Positions 1 through 6,276 of a stretch of 8,874 nt of DNA are shown here, in pieces. The position numbers were made by a program, and so were the translations under genes. The stretch's first letter is position 1. The number at the start of each line of letters is the position of its first letter. This DNA comes from Chloroflexota bacterium (GTDB lineage: Bacteria > Chloroflexota > Anaerolineae > Anaerolineales > UBA4823), in contig JAUWLJ010000067.1 of NCBI GenBank assembly GCA_030613705.1, positions 1-8,874 on the forward strand, given 5' to 3'. The notes beneath the pieces are model-generated. The model was not told the DNA's origin and did no database searches. It saw only the letters and a program-made list of their open reading frames with translations.

Positions 1-330
1 GTACATCAGGCTGATCTGGTAACCTAATGCATCGAGCAGCGCCTGTGCTGATTGGAAGTCGCTGACTGTGACTTCGATCTCCCGCCGGGCGTGAACACCA
101 TCGATTGTCTCCCCCGGACCTTTATAAGTCAGGCGGGCGGCGGTATCCTGGCGCAAGCGTAATACTTGAGCAGTACGGGTCAGCTCTCCTTTGGGTGTGT
201 CAAACCGCAGGTTGATCTCGTGCAGGCGCGGCTCAGTCAGCTGACTCCCAAGTGCCTCCACTTTTTGTTGGAAGGCAGGCATATCTGAAAGATAAAGTTT
301 GACCTCAAGTTCCTGCTGGTTATCGCCCAT
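1..330 (-). CDS. CYTH-domain protein (triphosphate tunnel enzyme), 3' end cut by window
   Basis: The first 110 residues are present; the C-terminus lies beyond the left edge. The N-terminus holds the signature ExExK motif of the CYTH superfamily as ELEVK (residues 7-11), followed by the other charged tunnel strands: NLRFDTP (41-47), RLR (58-60), LTYKGP (67-72) and RREIEV (82-87). CYTH enzymes (class IV adenylate cyclase CyaB, thiamine triphosphatase, inorganic triphosphatase) bind triphosphate and divalent metal in a beta tunnel and are cytosolic; the substrate here cannot be told from sequence. The ATG lies 15 bp after the biotin carrier stop, with only a weak purine-rich tract (AAAGAGAA) ahead of it, so it is probably the distal gene of the same transcript. 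The family call is firm, the exact function open. It should not be called an adenylate cyclase without more evidence. Confidence 0.85.
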   Translation of the reverse strand, partial: MGDNQQELEVKLYLSDMPAFQQKVEALGSQLTEPRLHEINLRFDTPKGELTRTAQVLRLRQDTAARLTYKGPGETIDGVHARREIEVTVSDFQSAQALLDALGYQISLMY

Positions 331-345
331 CGATTCTCTTTTCTG

Positions 346-843
346 TTAGACCACGCTGAGTAAGGGATCTCTTTGTTCCACGCTGTCCCCAGGTTTAACG
401 CGCACTCTGCTGATCTTACCTGGACGTGGGGACTTGAGCTCGTTCTGCATTTTCATCGATTCGAGGATCACCAGCACATCACCCTTCTCGATGGACTGCC
501 CTTCACTGACGGAGACGGAGACGATCAAGCCTGGCATGGGTGCTTTAAGATGGTAAACGACGTTCTCAGGAGGTCCTCCACCCAAGGAAGCTCGCAAGCG
601 TCTCTCACGCTCGTCTTCCACCAGCAGCACGTATTGCGAGCCGTGCAGCAATACCTGCCAGCCCTCCTCGCTTTCATAAATCAACGCTTCGTAGGATTTA
701 TTGTTTGCCAGCAGTGAATAAACCGTTTGTTCGCTGACCGATTCGAAATCAATCTCATATTTGACGCCATCAACGGTGATATGGTGATCATCGATAATTT
801 CAATCAGAATTTCGCGGTCGCCAGTTGTCGCCACGTACTTCAT
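346..843 (-). CDS. Biotin carboxyl carrier protein of an acyl-CoA carboxylase (165 aa)
   Basis: This protein carries the swinging biotin between the biotin carboxylase and the carboxyltransferase. The C-terminal biotinyl domain covers about residues 96-165: APMPGLI (101-107), the biotin site ESMKMQNE with the acceptor Lys at 131, and the closing GKISRVRVKPGD segment (142-153). Residues 1-90 are a beta-rich N-terminal part that resembles the barrel (BT-like) region preceding BCCP in single-chain propionyl- and methylcrotonyl-CoA carboxylase alpha subunits. A glycine/proline stretch (GGGPP, 88-92) links the halves. I chose the ATG at 843 because it forms an ATGA overlap with the biotin carboxylase stop and has an AAAGGA Shine-Dalgarno 7 nt upstream. 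The in-frame ATG at 873 would add ten residues and lacks a well-spaced ribosome site. The site has Ser where AMKM is commonest; SMKM is also found in acyl-CoA carboxylases. Confidence 0.95.
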   Translation of the reverse strand: MKYVATTGDREILIEIIDDHHITVDGVKYEIDFESVSEQTVYSLLANNKSYEALIYESEEGWQVLLHGSQYVLLVEDERERRLRASLGGGPPENVVYHLKAPMPGLIVSVSVSEGQSIEKGDVLVILESMKMQNELKSPRPGKISRVRVKPGDSVEQRDPLLSVV

Positions 844-2354
844 CGTTGCATCCTTTCCCAGCGCCCAACCCATTTCCAGTTGCTGGTATCGCGTTCGTTG
901 CGCTGTATGATCTGGGCTGCGCGTTGGGTTTGCTGGTGGGCAACCAGAGTTGCCAGGATTGCGGCGACATCCGAAAGGTCTTTTTTACCTTCTTCCGCGG
1001 CTTCCATGGAGAAGCGTTCCTCTACAAAGCGCGTATCATACTGTCCTGCCAAGAAGCGGGTAGACTCCATCATCCGCTGGTGGAAGGGGATATTGGTGCG
1101 GATGCCGATGATCTTGAACTCGTCCAAGGCACGACGCATACGTAGAAGAGCCTCGCCGCGTGACTCACCACTCACCACCAGTTTGGCGATCAAGGAATCG
1201 TAGTAAGGAGAGATATTAAATCCAGAGTAAACGCCGGTATCGAGGCGCACTCCGGGTCCGGTCGGTAAAATCATGTGGGTGATCCGTCCGGTGGATGGCA
1301 GGTAGTTATTGTAAGGATCTTCAGCGTTGATGCGGCACTCAATTGCCCATCCAGTGAGGGCGATATCCTCTTGTGTGTGGCGCAACCTTCTCCCCCGGGC
1401 AATGCGAATCTGTTCTTTGACGATGTCCAACCCGGTGACCAGCTCAGTAACTGGATGTTCTACCTGCAGGCGGGTGTTCATTTCCAGGAAGAAAAAATTC
1501 TTATCTTTATCGACCAGGAATTCGATCGTCCCCGTGTTGACATAATCGACAGCCTGGGCGGTCCGAACAGCTACTGAGCCCATTTGCTGGCGTAAATCCT
1601 CATCATCTCCGATAAAAGGGGATGGTGATTCTTCCAAGAGCTTCTGGTGCCGACGTTGGAGAGAACACTCTCGCTCACCCAAGTGGATCACATTGCCGTG
1701 GGTGTCAGCCAGGATTTGGATCTCGATGTGCCGGGCACCTTCGACCAGCGTCTCGAGATAGACATTGCCATCCCCAAAAGAGGCTTCAGCTTCACGGCGA
1801 GCGGCCTGGAGCAAACCAGGCATTTCATCTAAAGCCTGCACTTCGCGCATTCCCTTACCGCCGCCGCCCGCGATTGCCTTGATCAATAAGGGAAATCCAC
1901 GCTTCTCAGCCAGCGTTATAAGCTCTTCATCACTCAGTGATCCTTCGCGTTCAGTACCTGGCACCACCGGTATACCGCTAGCGATAACCTGCGCTCTCGC
2001 GACTCCCTTATCTCCCATGGCGGCGATCGAGGAGGGTTTCGGCCCGATAAAAGCCAGGTCTTCGTCCAGACAGGCCTGGGCAAAATCCGCGCGTTCGGCC
2101 AGAAAACCATATCCGGGGTGGATCGCCCCCGATTCGCTTTTCTTGGCTATGGCGATTATTTTTTCCGCGCGAAGATATGAATCACTGGCAGGGGATGGAC
2201 CCAAGAAAAAGGCCTCATCAGCCAGGCGAACATGCAGGGCTTCGCGATCCGCCTTAGAGTATACAGCCACTGTCCCTAAACCCAGCTCCCGACAGGCCCT
2301 GATGATACGAACGGCGATCTCGCCTCTGTTTGCGATCAAGACTTTGTTGAACAT
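840..2354 (-). CDS. accC: Biotin carboxylase subunit of acyl-CoA carboxylase (504 aa)
   Basis: It catalyses the ATP- and bicarbonate-dependent carboxylation of the biotin on the carrier protein. The N-terminal lobe starts FNKVLIANRGEIAVR and contains HPGYGFLAE (79-87). The ATP-grasp domain has the glycine loop GGGGKGMR (163-170) and SLQRRHQK (231-238); EMNTRLQVEHP (291-301) and the C-terminal lobe with ECRINAEDP (339-347) and LPSTG follow. By the familiar E. coli AccC scheme, Lys116, Lys159, His209 and Lys238 fall at the same numbers, and Glu291, Asn293, Arg295 and Arg341 match the catalytic Glu/Asn/Arg set with a three-residue shift. Nothing essential appears missing. At 504 aa it is about 50 residues longer than a stand-alone AccC; the extra tail (about 455-504) ends in a Trp-rich SNWKWVGRW segment like the linker after the carboxylase domain in single-chain alpha subunits. 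The start has an AGAGG ribosome site 6 nt upstream. The stop overlaps the carrier gene. Confidence 0.97.
   Translation of the reverse strand: MFNKVLIANRGEIAVRIIRACRELGLGTVAVYSKADREALHVRLADEAFFLGPSPASDSYLRAEKIIAIAKKSESGAIHPGYGFLAERADFAQACLDEDLAFIGPKPSSIAAMGDKGVARAQVIASGIPVVPGTEREGSLSDEELITLAEKRGFPLLIKAIAGGGGKGMREVQALDEMPGLLQAARREAEASFGDGNVYLETLVEGARHIEIQILADTHGNVIHLGERECSLQRRHQKLLEESPSPFIGDDEDLRQQMGSVAVRTAQAVDYVNTGTIEFLVDKDKNFFFLEMNTRLQVEHPVTELVTGLDIVKEQIRIARGRRLRHTQEDIALTGWAIECRINAEDPYNNYLPSTGRITHMILPTGPGVRLDTGVYSGFNISPYYDSLIAKLVVSGESRGEALLRMRRALDEFKIIGIRTNIPFHQRMMESTRFLAGQYDTRFVEERFSMEAAEEGKKDLSDVAAILATLVAHQQTQRAAQIIQRNERDTSNWKWVGRWERMQR
851..856 (-). promoter_or_regulatory. Shine-Dalgarno site setting the biotin carrier start
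   Basis: AAAGGA on the minus strand sits 7 nt before the ATG at 843, inside the last codons of the biotin carboxylase gene. It decides between the two in-frame ATGs of the carrier gene (843 rather than 873). Together with the ATGA overlap it points to coupled, near-stoichiometric translation of the two proteins. Confidence 0.7.
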
Positions 2355-2360
2355 GGAGCG

Positions 2361-2365
2361 CCTCT
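2361..2365 (-). promoter_or_regulatory. Shine-Dalgarno site of the biotin carboxylase gene
   Basis: AGAGG on the minus strand lies 6 nt before the ATG at 2354. It supports the MFNKVLIANRGE start, which is also the usual start of the family. Confidence 0.65.
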
Positions 2366-2456
2366 AAATCTATCCTTTTCCAATAATTCGCCAGATACTA
2401 TTTTGATGCCCAGTTTTCGACTTACTGATTATTATAAATACCTCTGACAATAAGCA
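2366..2456 (-). promoter_or_regulatory. AT-rich intergenic gap, possible weak internal promoter
   Basis: This is the only gap of any size in the block, and it is clearly more AT-rich than its flanks. On the minus strand it contains a perfect TATAAT (2431-2436), but the hexamer 16-18 nt upstream is a poor -35. A TTGTCA (2445-2450) is a good -35 look-alike but is too close to TATAAT to pair with it. No stem followed by a T-run is visible in either direction, so it does not look like an intrinsic terminator. It could give separate or boosted expression of the biotin carboxylase and carrier genes. The evidence is composition plus one hexamer only. Confidence 0.25.
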
Positions 2457-3227
2457 CTATGACTGCGTTTGCACTGCGTGCGTCTGCGCCAGAAATTGTC
2501 GGAGGCAGCGATTGAATTCTTCCAGGTGGGTCTGAGGAAGCATATGACCTGCACCAGGAACCAGCCACAAATCTGCCTCTGGAATTGAATTCGCAATATC
2601 GCGGGCATGCTGAGGGGAGGCATGCTCGTCTTCCAGCCCTTGTATCACCAGCGTGGGACACGAAATCTGACTGCTCACTGGGCGCAAATCCCAATCAAGG
2701 ATCGAGGGGTCCGACCAGCCGTTAAACCAGCCCCAGAATAATGCCTCGGTATTGTCTCCATGCACCCGCTGCATCTGGCTCCGAAACCGGTGATCACCTT
2801 CGAATTGATGCTTAATTGACTGAATTCCAGAATACATTTTTGGTTCGATATAGATATGCGCTGCGACGAGCACTAAGCAAGTTATCTGCTCAGGATGGTT
2901 CACGGCATAATGCATGGCGATGTTACCCCCATCACTGTGCCCAACCAATGACGCCTGCCTGTGCCCATGTTCATCCAGTATCGCCTCTAGATCTGCCAAA
3001 TCTTGCTCAAAATTGGGCATTGACCAGTGAACCCGCGGGGTAGATTTTCCGTGCCCCCAGCGATCATAGGCCAATACCTGATAGCCCGCGTTGCTGAGAT
3101 CTTCAATTTGTCCCTTCCAGGATCGGATCGCTCCCAAACCGTGGTGCAGGAAAACTACCAAAGGTTCATTTGCAGGTCCGGCGGACTCCATCGATAACTT
3201 GCGACCGTTTATCTCCAGCTGTTTCAT
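2457..3227 (-). CDS. Alpha/beta-fold hydrolase (256 aa)
   Basis: This is a single-domain cytosolic alpha/beta hydrolase of typical length. The oxyanion-hole motif is HHG (28-30), followed by the YDRWGHGKS loop (54-62). The nucleophile elbow is GHSDGG with Ser98. The catalytic His is His228 in PGAGHML, and the acid is probably Asp200 in IQGLEDEH. Residues about 125-180 form the cap; they include a Trp/Phe-rich FWGWFNGWSD stretch that may line the substrate pocket. There is no signal peptide or membrane segment. The gene starts 3 bp after the carboxyltransferase stop with no visible Shine-Dalgarno, suggesting translation by reinitiation. It sits between two carboxylase subunit genes, so an ester or acyl-thioester (acyl-CoA) substrate is tempting, but the fold is too promiscuous to name one. 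The family call is secure, the substrate unknown. Confidence 0.92.
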   Translation of the reverse strand: MKQLEINGRKLSMESAGPANEPLVVFLHHGLGAIRSWKGQIEDLSNAGYQVLAYDRWGHGKSTPRVHWSMPNFEQDLADLEAILDEHGHRQASLVGHSDGGNIAMHYAVNHPEQITCLVLVAAHIYIEPKMYSGIQSIKHQFEGDHRFRSQMQRVHGDNTEALFWGWFNGWSDPSILDWDLRPVSSQISCPTLVIQGLEDEHASPQHARDIANSIPEADLWLVPGAGHMLPQTHLEEFNRCLRQFLAQTHAVQTQS

Positions 3228-3230
3228 CGC

Positions 3231-4781
3231 TTAGAGGGGAATGCAGCCATGTTTCTTTGCCGGGTTTGCATCACGCTTATTTGCTACCATCTCAAGCGCA
3301 TTTACCAAGCGCGGCCGGGTTTCTCGTGGTTCGATGACATCATCGATATAACCGCGCGAAGCAGCTATGTAGGGATTGGCAAATTTTTCTCGGTAATCTG
3401 AGACCAACTCAGCTCTACGCTGGTCTATGTCCTCGGATTGGGCGAGTTCTTTGCGAAAGATGATGTTGACCGCTCCCTCCGGACCCATGACGGCGATCTC
3501 TGCCATAGGCCAGGCTAAGTTGACGTCACCGCGTATGTGTTTACTGCTCATCACATCATAAGCGCCGCCATAAGCTTTACGCGTTACTACCGTCAACTTG
3601 GGAACTGTGGCCTCGCAGTAAGCAAAGAGCAATTTTGCACCATGGCGAATTATGCCCCCGTGTTCCTGATCTGTACCGGGCAGAAAGCCAGGCACATCTA
3701 CAAAGGTGATGATCGGAATATTGAAGGCATCGCAAAAGCGGACGAAACGGGCAGCTTTATCTGAAGAATCGATATCAAGCACCCCGGCTAAAACCGCAGG
3801 TTGGTTGGCAACGATCCCTACGCTGTGTCCACCCAGACGACTGAATCCGACGACGATATTCTGGGCGTAATTCTCATGAATTTCAAAGAACTGGCCATCG
3901 TCAACAATCAATTGGATGGCATCTTTTATATTATAAGGTTTGCTGGGATCATCGGGCACCAGGCTGTCAAGCTCCTCTGCCATGCGTAAAGGGTCATCGG
4001 TTGAGGGCACAAACGGCGGATCCTCCATGTTGTTCTGTGGTAAGTATGTCAGCAGTTTACGCAGCAGATAGAGTGTATCCGCTTCGGTATCTGTGGCAAC
4101 ATGACATACACCAGAGGTCTCTGAGTGAATCCCTGCACCACCGAGGTCCTCAAAAGAAACTTCCTCGTGAGTGACTGCTTTCACCACTTCCGGACCGGTG
4201 ACAAACATATATGAGGAATTGCGCACCATGAAGATGAAATCAGTCAGAGCTGGAGAATAGACTGCCCCTCCTGCGCAAGGACCCATGATCGCGCTGAGTT
4301 GGGGGATCACACCGGAGGCGAGCGTGTTGCGCAAGAAGATGTCGGCATACCCACCCAGGGACACAACCCCCTCCTGGATCCGCGCGCCACCGGAGTCATT
4401 CAAGCCAATCACCGGAGCCCCATTTTTTAAGGCCATATCCAGCAGCTTGCAGATTTTCTCAGCGTGAACTTCTCCCAGGCTGCCGCCGAACACGGTGAAA
4501 TCCTGGGAAAAAACGTACACCAAGCGTCCATCGATCGTGCCCCATCCGGTAACAACGCCGTCCCCTAAGTATTTCTGCCGATCAAGGCCAAATTCGCTTG
4601 TGCGATGTTCGGCGAAGGCATCGACCTCCCGAAAGGAGCCTTTGTCTAATAACAAATCGATGCGCTCACGAGCGGTTAGGCGACCACGGGCGTGTTGGGC
4701 AGCGATGCGTTCCTCGCCCCCACCCTGGTGGCTCTTGGCTTTCCTTTGGCGAAGATCTTGTATTTTATTATGATGGCTCAT
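3231..4781 (-). CDS. pccB: Acyl-CoA carboxylase carboxyltransferase, propionyl-CoA type (516 aa)
   Basis: It transfers the carboxyl group from carboxybiotin to an acyl-CoA, most likely propionyl-CoA, giving methylmalonyl-CoA. It has the full two-crotonase-domain layout of PccB. The N-terminal half contains [14 protein letters not shown] and the oxyanion motifs GGARIQEG (131-138) and [12 protein letters not shown] (167-178). The C-terminal half contains [15 protein letters not shown] and [11 protein letters not shown]. Asp409 in AYDVM corresponds to the Asp (422 in Streptomyces PccB) linked to propionyl- over acetyl-CoA preference, and the C-terminus KKHGCIPL is the PccB ending. Length is normal. 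I chose the ATG at 4781, with GGAGAG just upstream, over the TTG at 4793, which would add four residues. It overlaps the preceding membrane-protein gene by 14 bp. The close relative methylmalonyl-CoA decarboxylase alpha (MmdA) is less likely because a biotin carboxylase is encoded nearby. Confidence 0.95.
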   Translation of the reverse strand: MSHHNKIQDLRQRKAKSHQGGGEERIAAQHARGRLTARERIDLLLDKGSFREVDAFAEHRTSEFGLDRQKYLGDGVVTGWGTIDGRLVYVFSQDFTVFGGSLGEVHAEKICKLLDMALKNGAPVIGLNDSGGARIQEGVVSLGGYADIFLRNTLASGVIPQLSAIMGPCAGGAVYSPALTDFIFMVRNSSYMFVTGPEVVKAVTHEEVSFEDLGGAGIHSETSGVCHVATDTEADTLYLLRKLLTYLPQNNMEDPPFVPSTDDPLRMAEELDSLVPDDPSKPYNIKDAIQLIVDDGQFFEIHENYAQNIVVGFSRLGGHSVGIVANQPAVLAGVLDIDSSDKAARFVRFCDAFNIPIITFVDVPGFLPGTDQEHGGIIRHGAKLLFAYCEATVPKLTVVTRKAYGGAYDVMSSKHIRGDVNLAWPMAEIAVMGPEGAVNIIFRKELAQSEDIDQRRAELVSDYREKFANPYIAASRGYIDDVIEPRETRPRLVNALEMVANKRDANPAKKHGCIPL

Positions 4782-5223
4782 GCATCTCTCCAAAATAGGC
4801 TTTCGCAGCGGAGTGCGATAAAGTCCAAAAAACGAAAATTAAAACGATCAATGTCGCAGCAGTCGCGAACGGCCAGTTCTCAAATTTATTTCCAGCCCTG
4901 ACCGACAGGAACTGTTCGAGCCACTGGTAACCGAGATAAACCATAATTATGATGCGAGTTGCCAGCGGAGCTCTGGGTTTTCCGGTCCACAGACCCCAGA
5001 ACACTACTACCCCGGCGAGTGTCCCGAACAAGCCGGTCAAGGCTAAGTAAAGCGGTGGCTTGCCGGGTAGAGTGGTTAAAAAACTCCACCAGGTGAGCGC
5101 ATTAATAAATCGCACCAGGTGGACTATTGTAATGCTTAACACCAAACCTGCAAGCAGCGTTACGGAGAAAGGCCGCTTTCGATCTTGAAGTGAATCGTTC
5201 AAATTCAGAACCTCTTCTACCAT
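4768..5223 (-). CDS. Four-helix integral membrane protein of unknown function (151 aa)
   Basis: I do not recognise a family. After a short charged N-terminus there are four hydrophobic segments at roughly residues 19-41, 57-79, 86-107 and 116-136, then a short polar tail ending GEMHEPS. Helix 1 carries HLVRF; helix 2 is Gly/Phe/Trp-rich (VVVFWGLW); helix 3 has the aromatic [10 protein letters not shown]. Basic KPRAP between helices 2 and 3 fits a cytoplasmic loop. No catalytic or metal-binding motif stands out. It starts at an ATG 4 bp after the dehydrogenase stop, with no clear Shine-Dalgarno (a TTG one codon earlier is an alternative). It ends 14 bp inside the carboxyltransferase gene, so it is embedded in the operon and probably translationally coupled on both sides. 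A small transporter subunit, a DoxX-like protein or an anchor for a neighbouring enzyme are all possible; none is supported by a motif. Confidence 0.8.
   Translation of the reverse strand: MVEEVLNLNDSLQDRKRPFSVTLLAGLVLSITIVHLVRFINALTWWSFLTTLPGKPPLYLALTGLFGTLAGVVVFWGLWTGKPRAPLATRIIIMVYLGYQWLEQFLSVRAGNKFENWPFATAATLIVLIFVFWTLSHSAAKAYFGEMHEPS
4786..4791 (-). promoter_or_regulatory. Shine-Dalgarno site of the carboxyltransferase gene
   Basis: GGAGAG on the minus strand lies 4 nt before the ATG at 4781, inside the 3' end of the membrane-protein gene. The spacing is slightly short, but the site favours this ATG over the upstream TTG at 4793, which would begin within the same region. Confidence 0.55.
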
Positions 5224-5227
5224 CAAG

Positions 5228-6259
5228 TCAATCGATCGCCAGTGTAATTTTTCCCATCTGTTCGCCGCGTGCTAATCTCTGCTGAGCCGCGCCAGCCTCA
5301 GATAGCGGATAGGTCTGGTCCAGAATGGGGTTTAGGCGACCGGAGAATACCAGCTCCATGACCGTCCTGAAATCATGGTGGGTACCCATTGTCGAGCCGA
5401 TCAAAGACAGATGCTTGGCAAAAATGTAGCGATTATCGATTTCGACTTTAGGATGGCCGGTATTACCAACGGTCAGGATGCGACCTCCTCTTCCAGCTGC
5501 CTTTAAAGATTCTGGAAAAGTGGTGCCAACATTATCCACGACCACATCGACGCCGCGCTTATTTGTCATCAGGTAGACCACCTTCGGCCAGTCGCTCTCT
5601 TTGGTCCGATCGATCAAGAAATCGGCCCCCAGAGATTCAGCCAAAGCCAGCTTGTCTGGGTGTGACCCGATTACGTAGACCGTGGCTCCGCTGAGTTTGG
5701 CAACTTGAATGCATGCCTGGTTGACTCCACCAGAGGCACCGACAATTAGCACTGTTTCACCGGCTCTTAATTCCCCGCGACCGATCAAAGAATGCCAAGC
5801 GGTTTGGAAAACCAGGGCTGCGGCGGCGGCTGTGTGCTCAGAGAAGCCATCAGGAATAGTGAGAAGATTGCGCGCAGGTACAGCGATATATTCAGCGTAT
5901 GTACCATGCCGTGTTTCACCCAGTAAGCCCCAATTCAGGCAGCGATTATCAAAGCCTGCCAGGCAGTATTGACAGGTACCGCAGCTGAGGTTTGAATTGA
6001 TCACCACTCGATCCCCCACAGACCAGTTATTGACTCCACTGCCCAGAGCGGATATTTCTCCTGCGCCATCCGCCCCAGGGATGTGTGGGCATTCCAGATT
6101 CTGCCCGGACCAGCCTTCTCGCACCCATAGGTCCAGCCGGTTCAAGGCAGCAGCTTTCAACCGCACCAGAACTTGGCCCGGTCCAGGTTCTGGAGTGGGG
6201 AAATCGCCATACTCCAGGACATCAATATCGCCTTGATTGTGAAAAAAGATGGCCTTCAA
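5228..6259 (-). CDS. MDR-family zinc-binding dehydrogenase/oxidoreductase (343 aa)
   Basis: This is a NAD(P)-dependent medium-chain dehydrogenase/reductase of normal length. The N-terminal GroES-like domain covers about 1-150. The structural zinc lobe is complete, with Cys93, Cys96, Cys99 and Cys107 in SCGTCQYC and NRC. The Rossmann domain begins at TVLIVGASGGV (169-179), and VIGSHPDKLALAESLGADF follows the standard pattern. The catalytic zinc ligands of true alcohol dehydrogenases look lost: the first Cys is Asn40 (ALNRLD), and the usual GHE is PGADGAG (61-67). It therefore resembles quinone-oxidoreductase or enoyl-reductase-like MDRs in chemistry; the substrate is unknown. In the nucleotide loop, Asn180 follows GGV where Gly is usual. 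The start is TTG, supported by the family-typical MKAIFF beginning, a GAGG site 7 nt upstream and no nearby ATG. It lies 17 bp after the glycosyltransferase gene. Confidence 0.92.
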   Translation of the reverse strand: MKAIFFHNQGDIDVLEYGDFPTPEPGPGQVLVRLKAAALNRLDLWVREGWSGQNLECPHIPGADGAGEISALGSGVNNWSVGDRVVINSNLSCGTCQYCLAGFDNRCLNWGLLGETRHGTYAEYIAVPARNLLTIPDGFSEHTAAAAALVFQTAWHSLIGRGELRAGETVLIVGASGGVNQACIQVAKLSGATVYVIGSHPDKLALAESLGADFLIDRTKESDWPKVVYLMTNKRGVDVVVDNVGTTFPESLKAAGRGGRILTVGNTGHPKVEIDNRYIFAKHLSLIGSTMGTHHDFRTVMELVFSGRLNPILDQTYPLSEAGAAQQRLARGEQMGKITLAID

Positions 6260-6266
6260 TCGCCTG

Positions 6267-6270
6267 CCTC
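6267..6270 (-). promoter_or_regulatory. Shine-Dalgarno site for the TTG start of the MDR gene
   Basis: GAGG on the minus strand sits 7 nt before the TTG at 6259, in the 17-bp gap after the glycosyltransferase stop. It supports a non-ATG start for the dehydrogenase, where no in-frame ATG fits the family N-terminus. Confidence 0.55.
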
Positions 6271-6276
6271 AATGGA

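Noticed and set aside
840..873. Possible programmed frameshift fusing biotin carboxylase to the carrier protein at the GGGAAAG run.
   Set aside because: In the biotin carboxylase frame the codons are TGG-GAA-AGG, so the run is not in register for the X-XXY-YYZ slippery pattern. The AAAGGA ribosome site with the ATGA overlap explains the junction more simply.
1765..2367. A 200-codon open frame on the plus strand, antisense to the biotin carboxylase gene.
   Set aside because: The opposite strand encodes a full biotin carboxylase with every catalytic motif. The plus-strand product is Ser/Ala/Arg-rich with no recognisable domain and looks like a by-product of codon bias.
2422..2694. A 90-codon minus-strand frame running from the hydrolase gene into the gap before accC.
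   Set aside because: Most of it overlaps the hydrolase C-terminal region in another frame, including the catalytic His segment. The product has no recognisable features.
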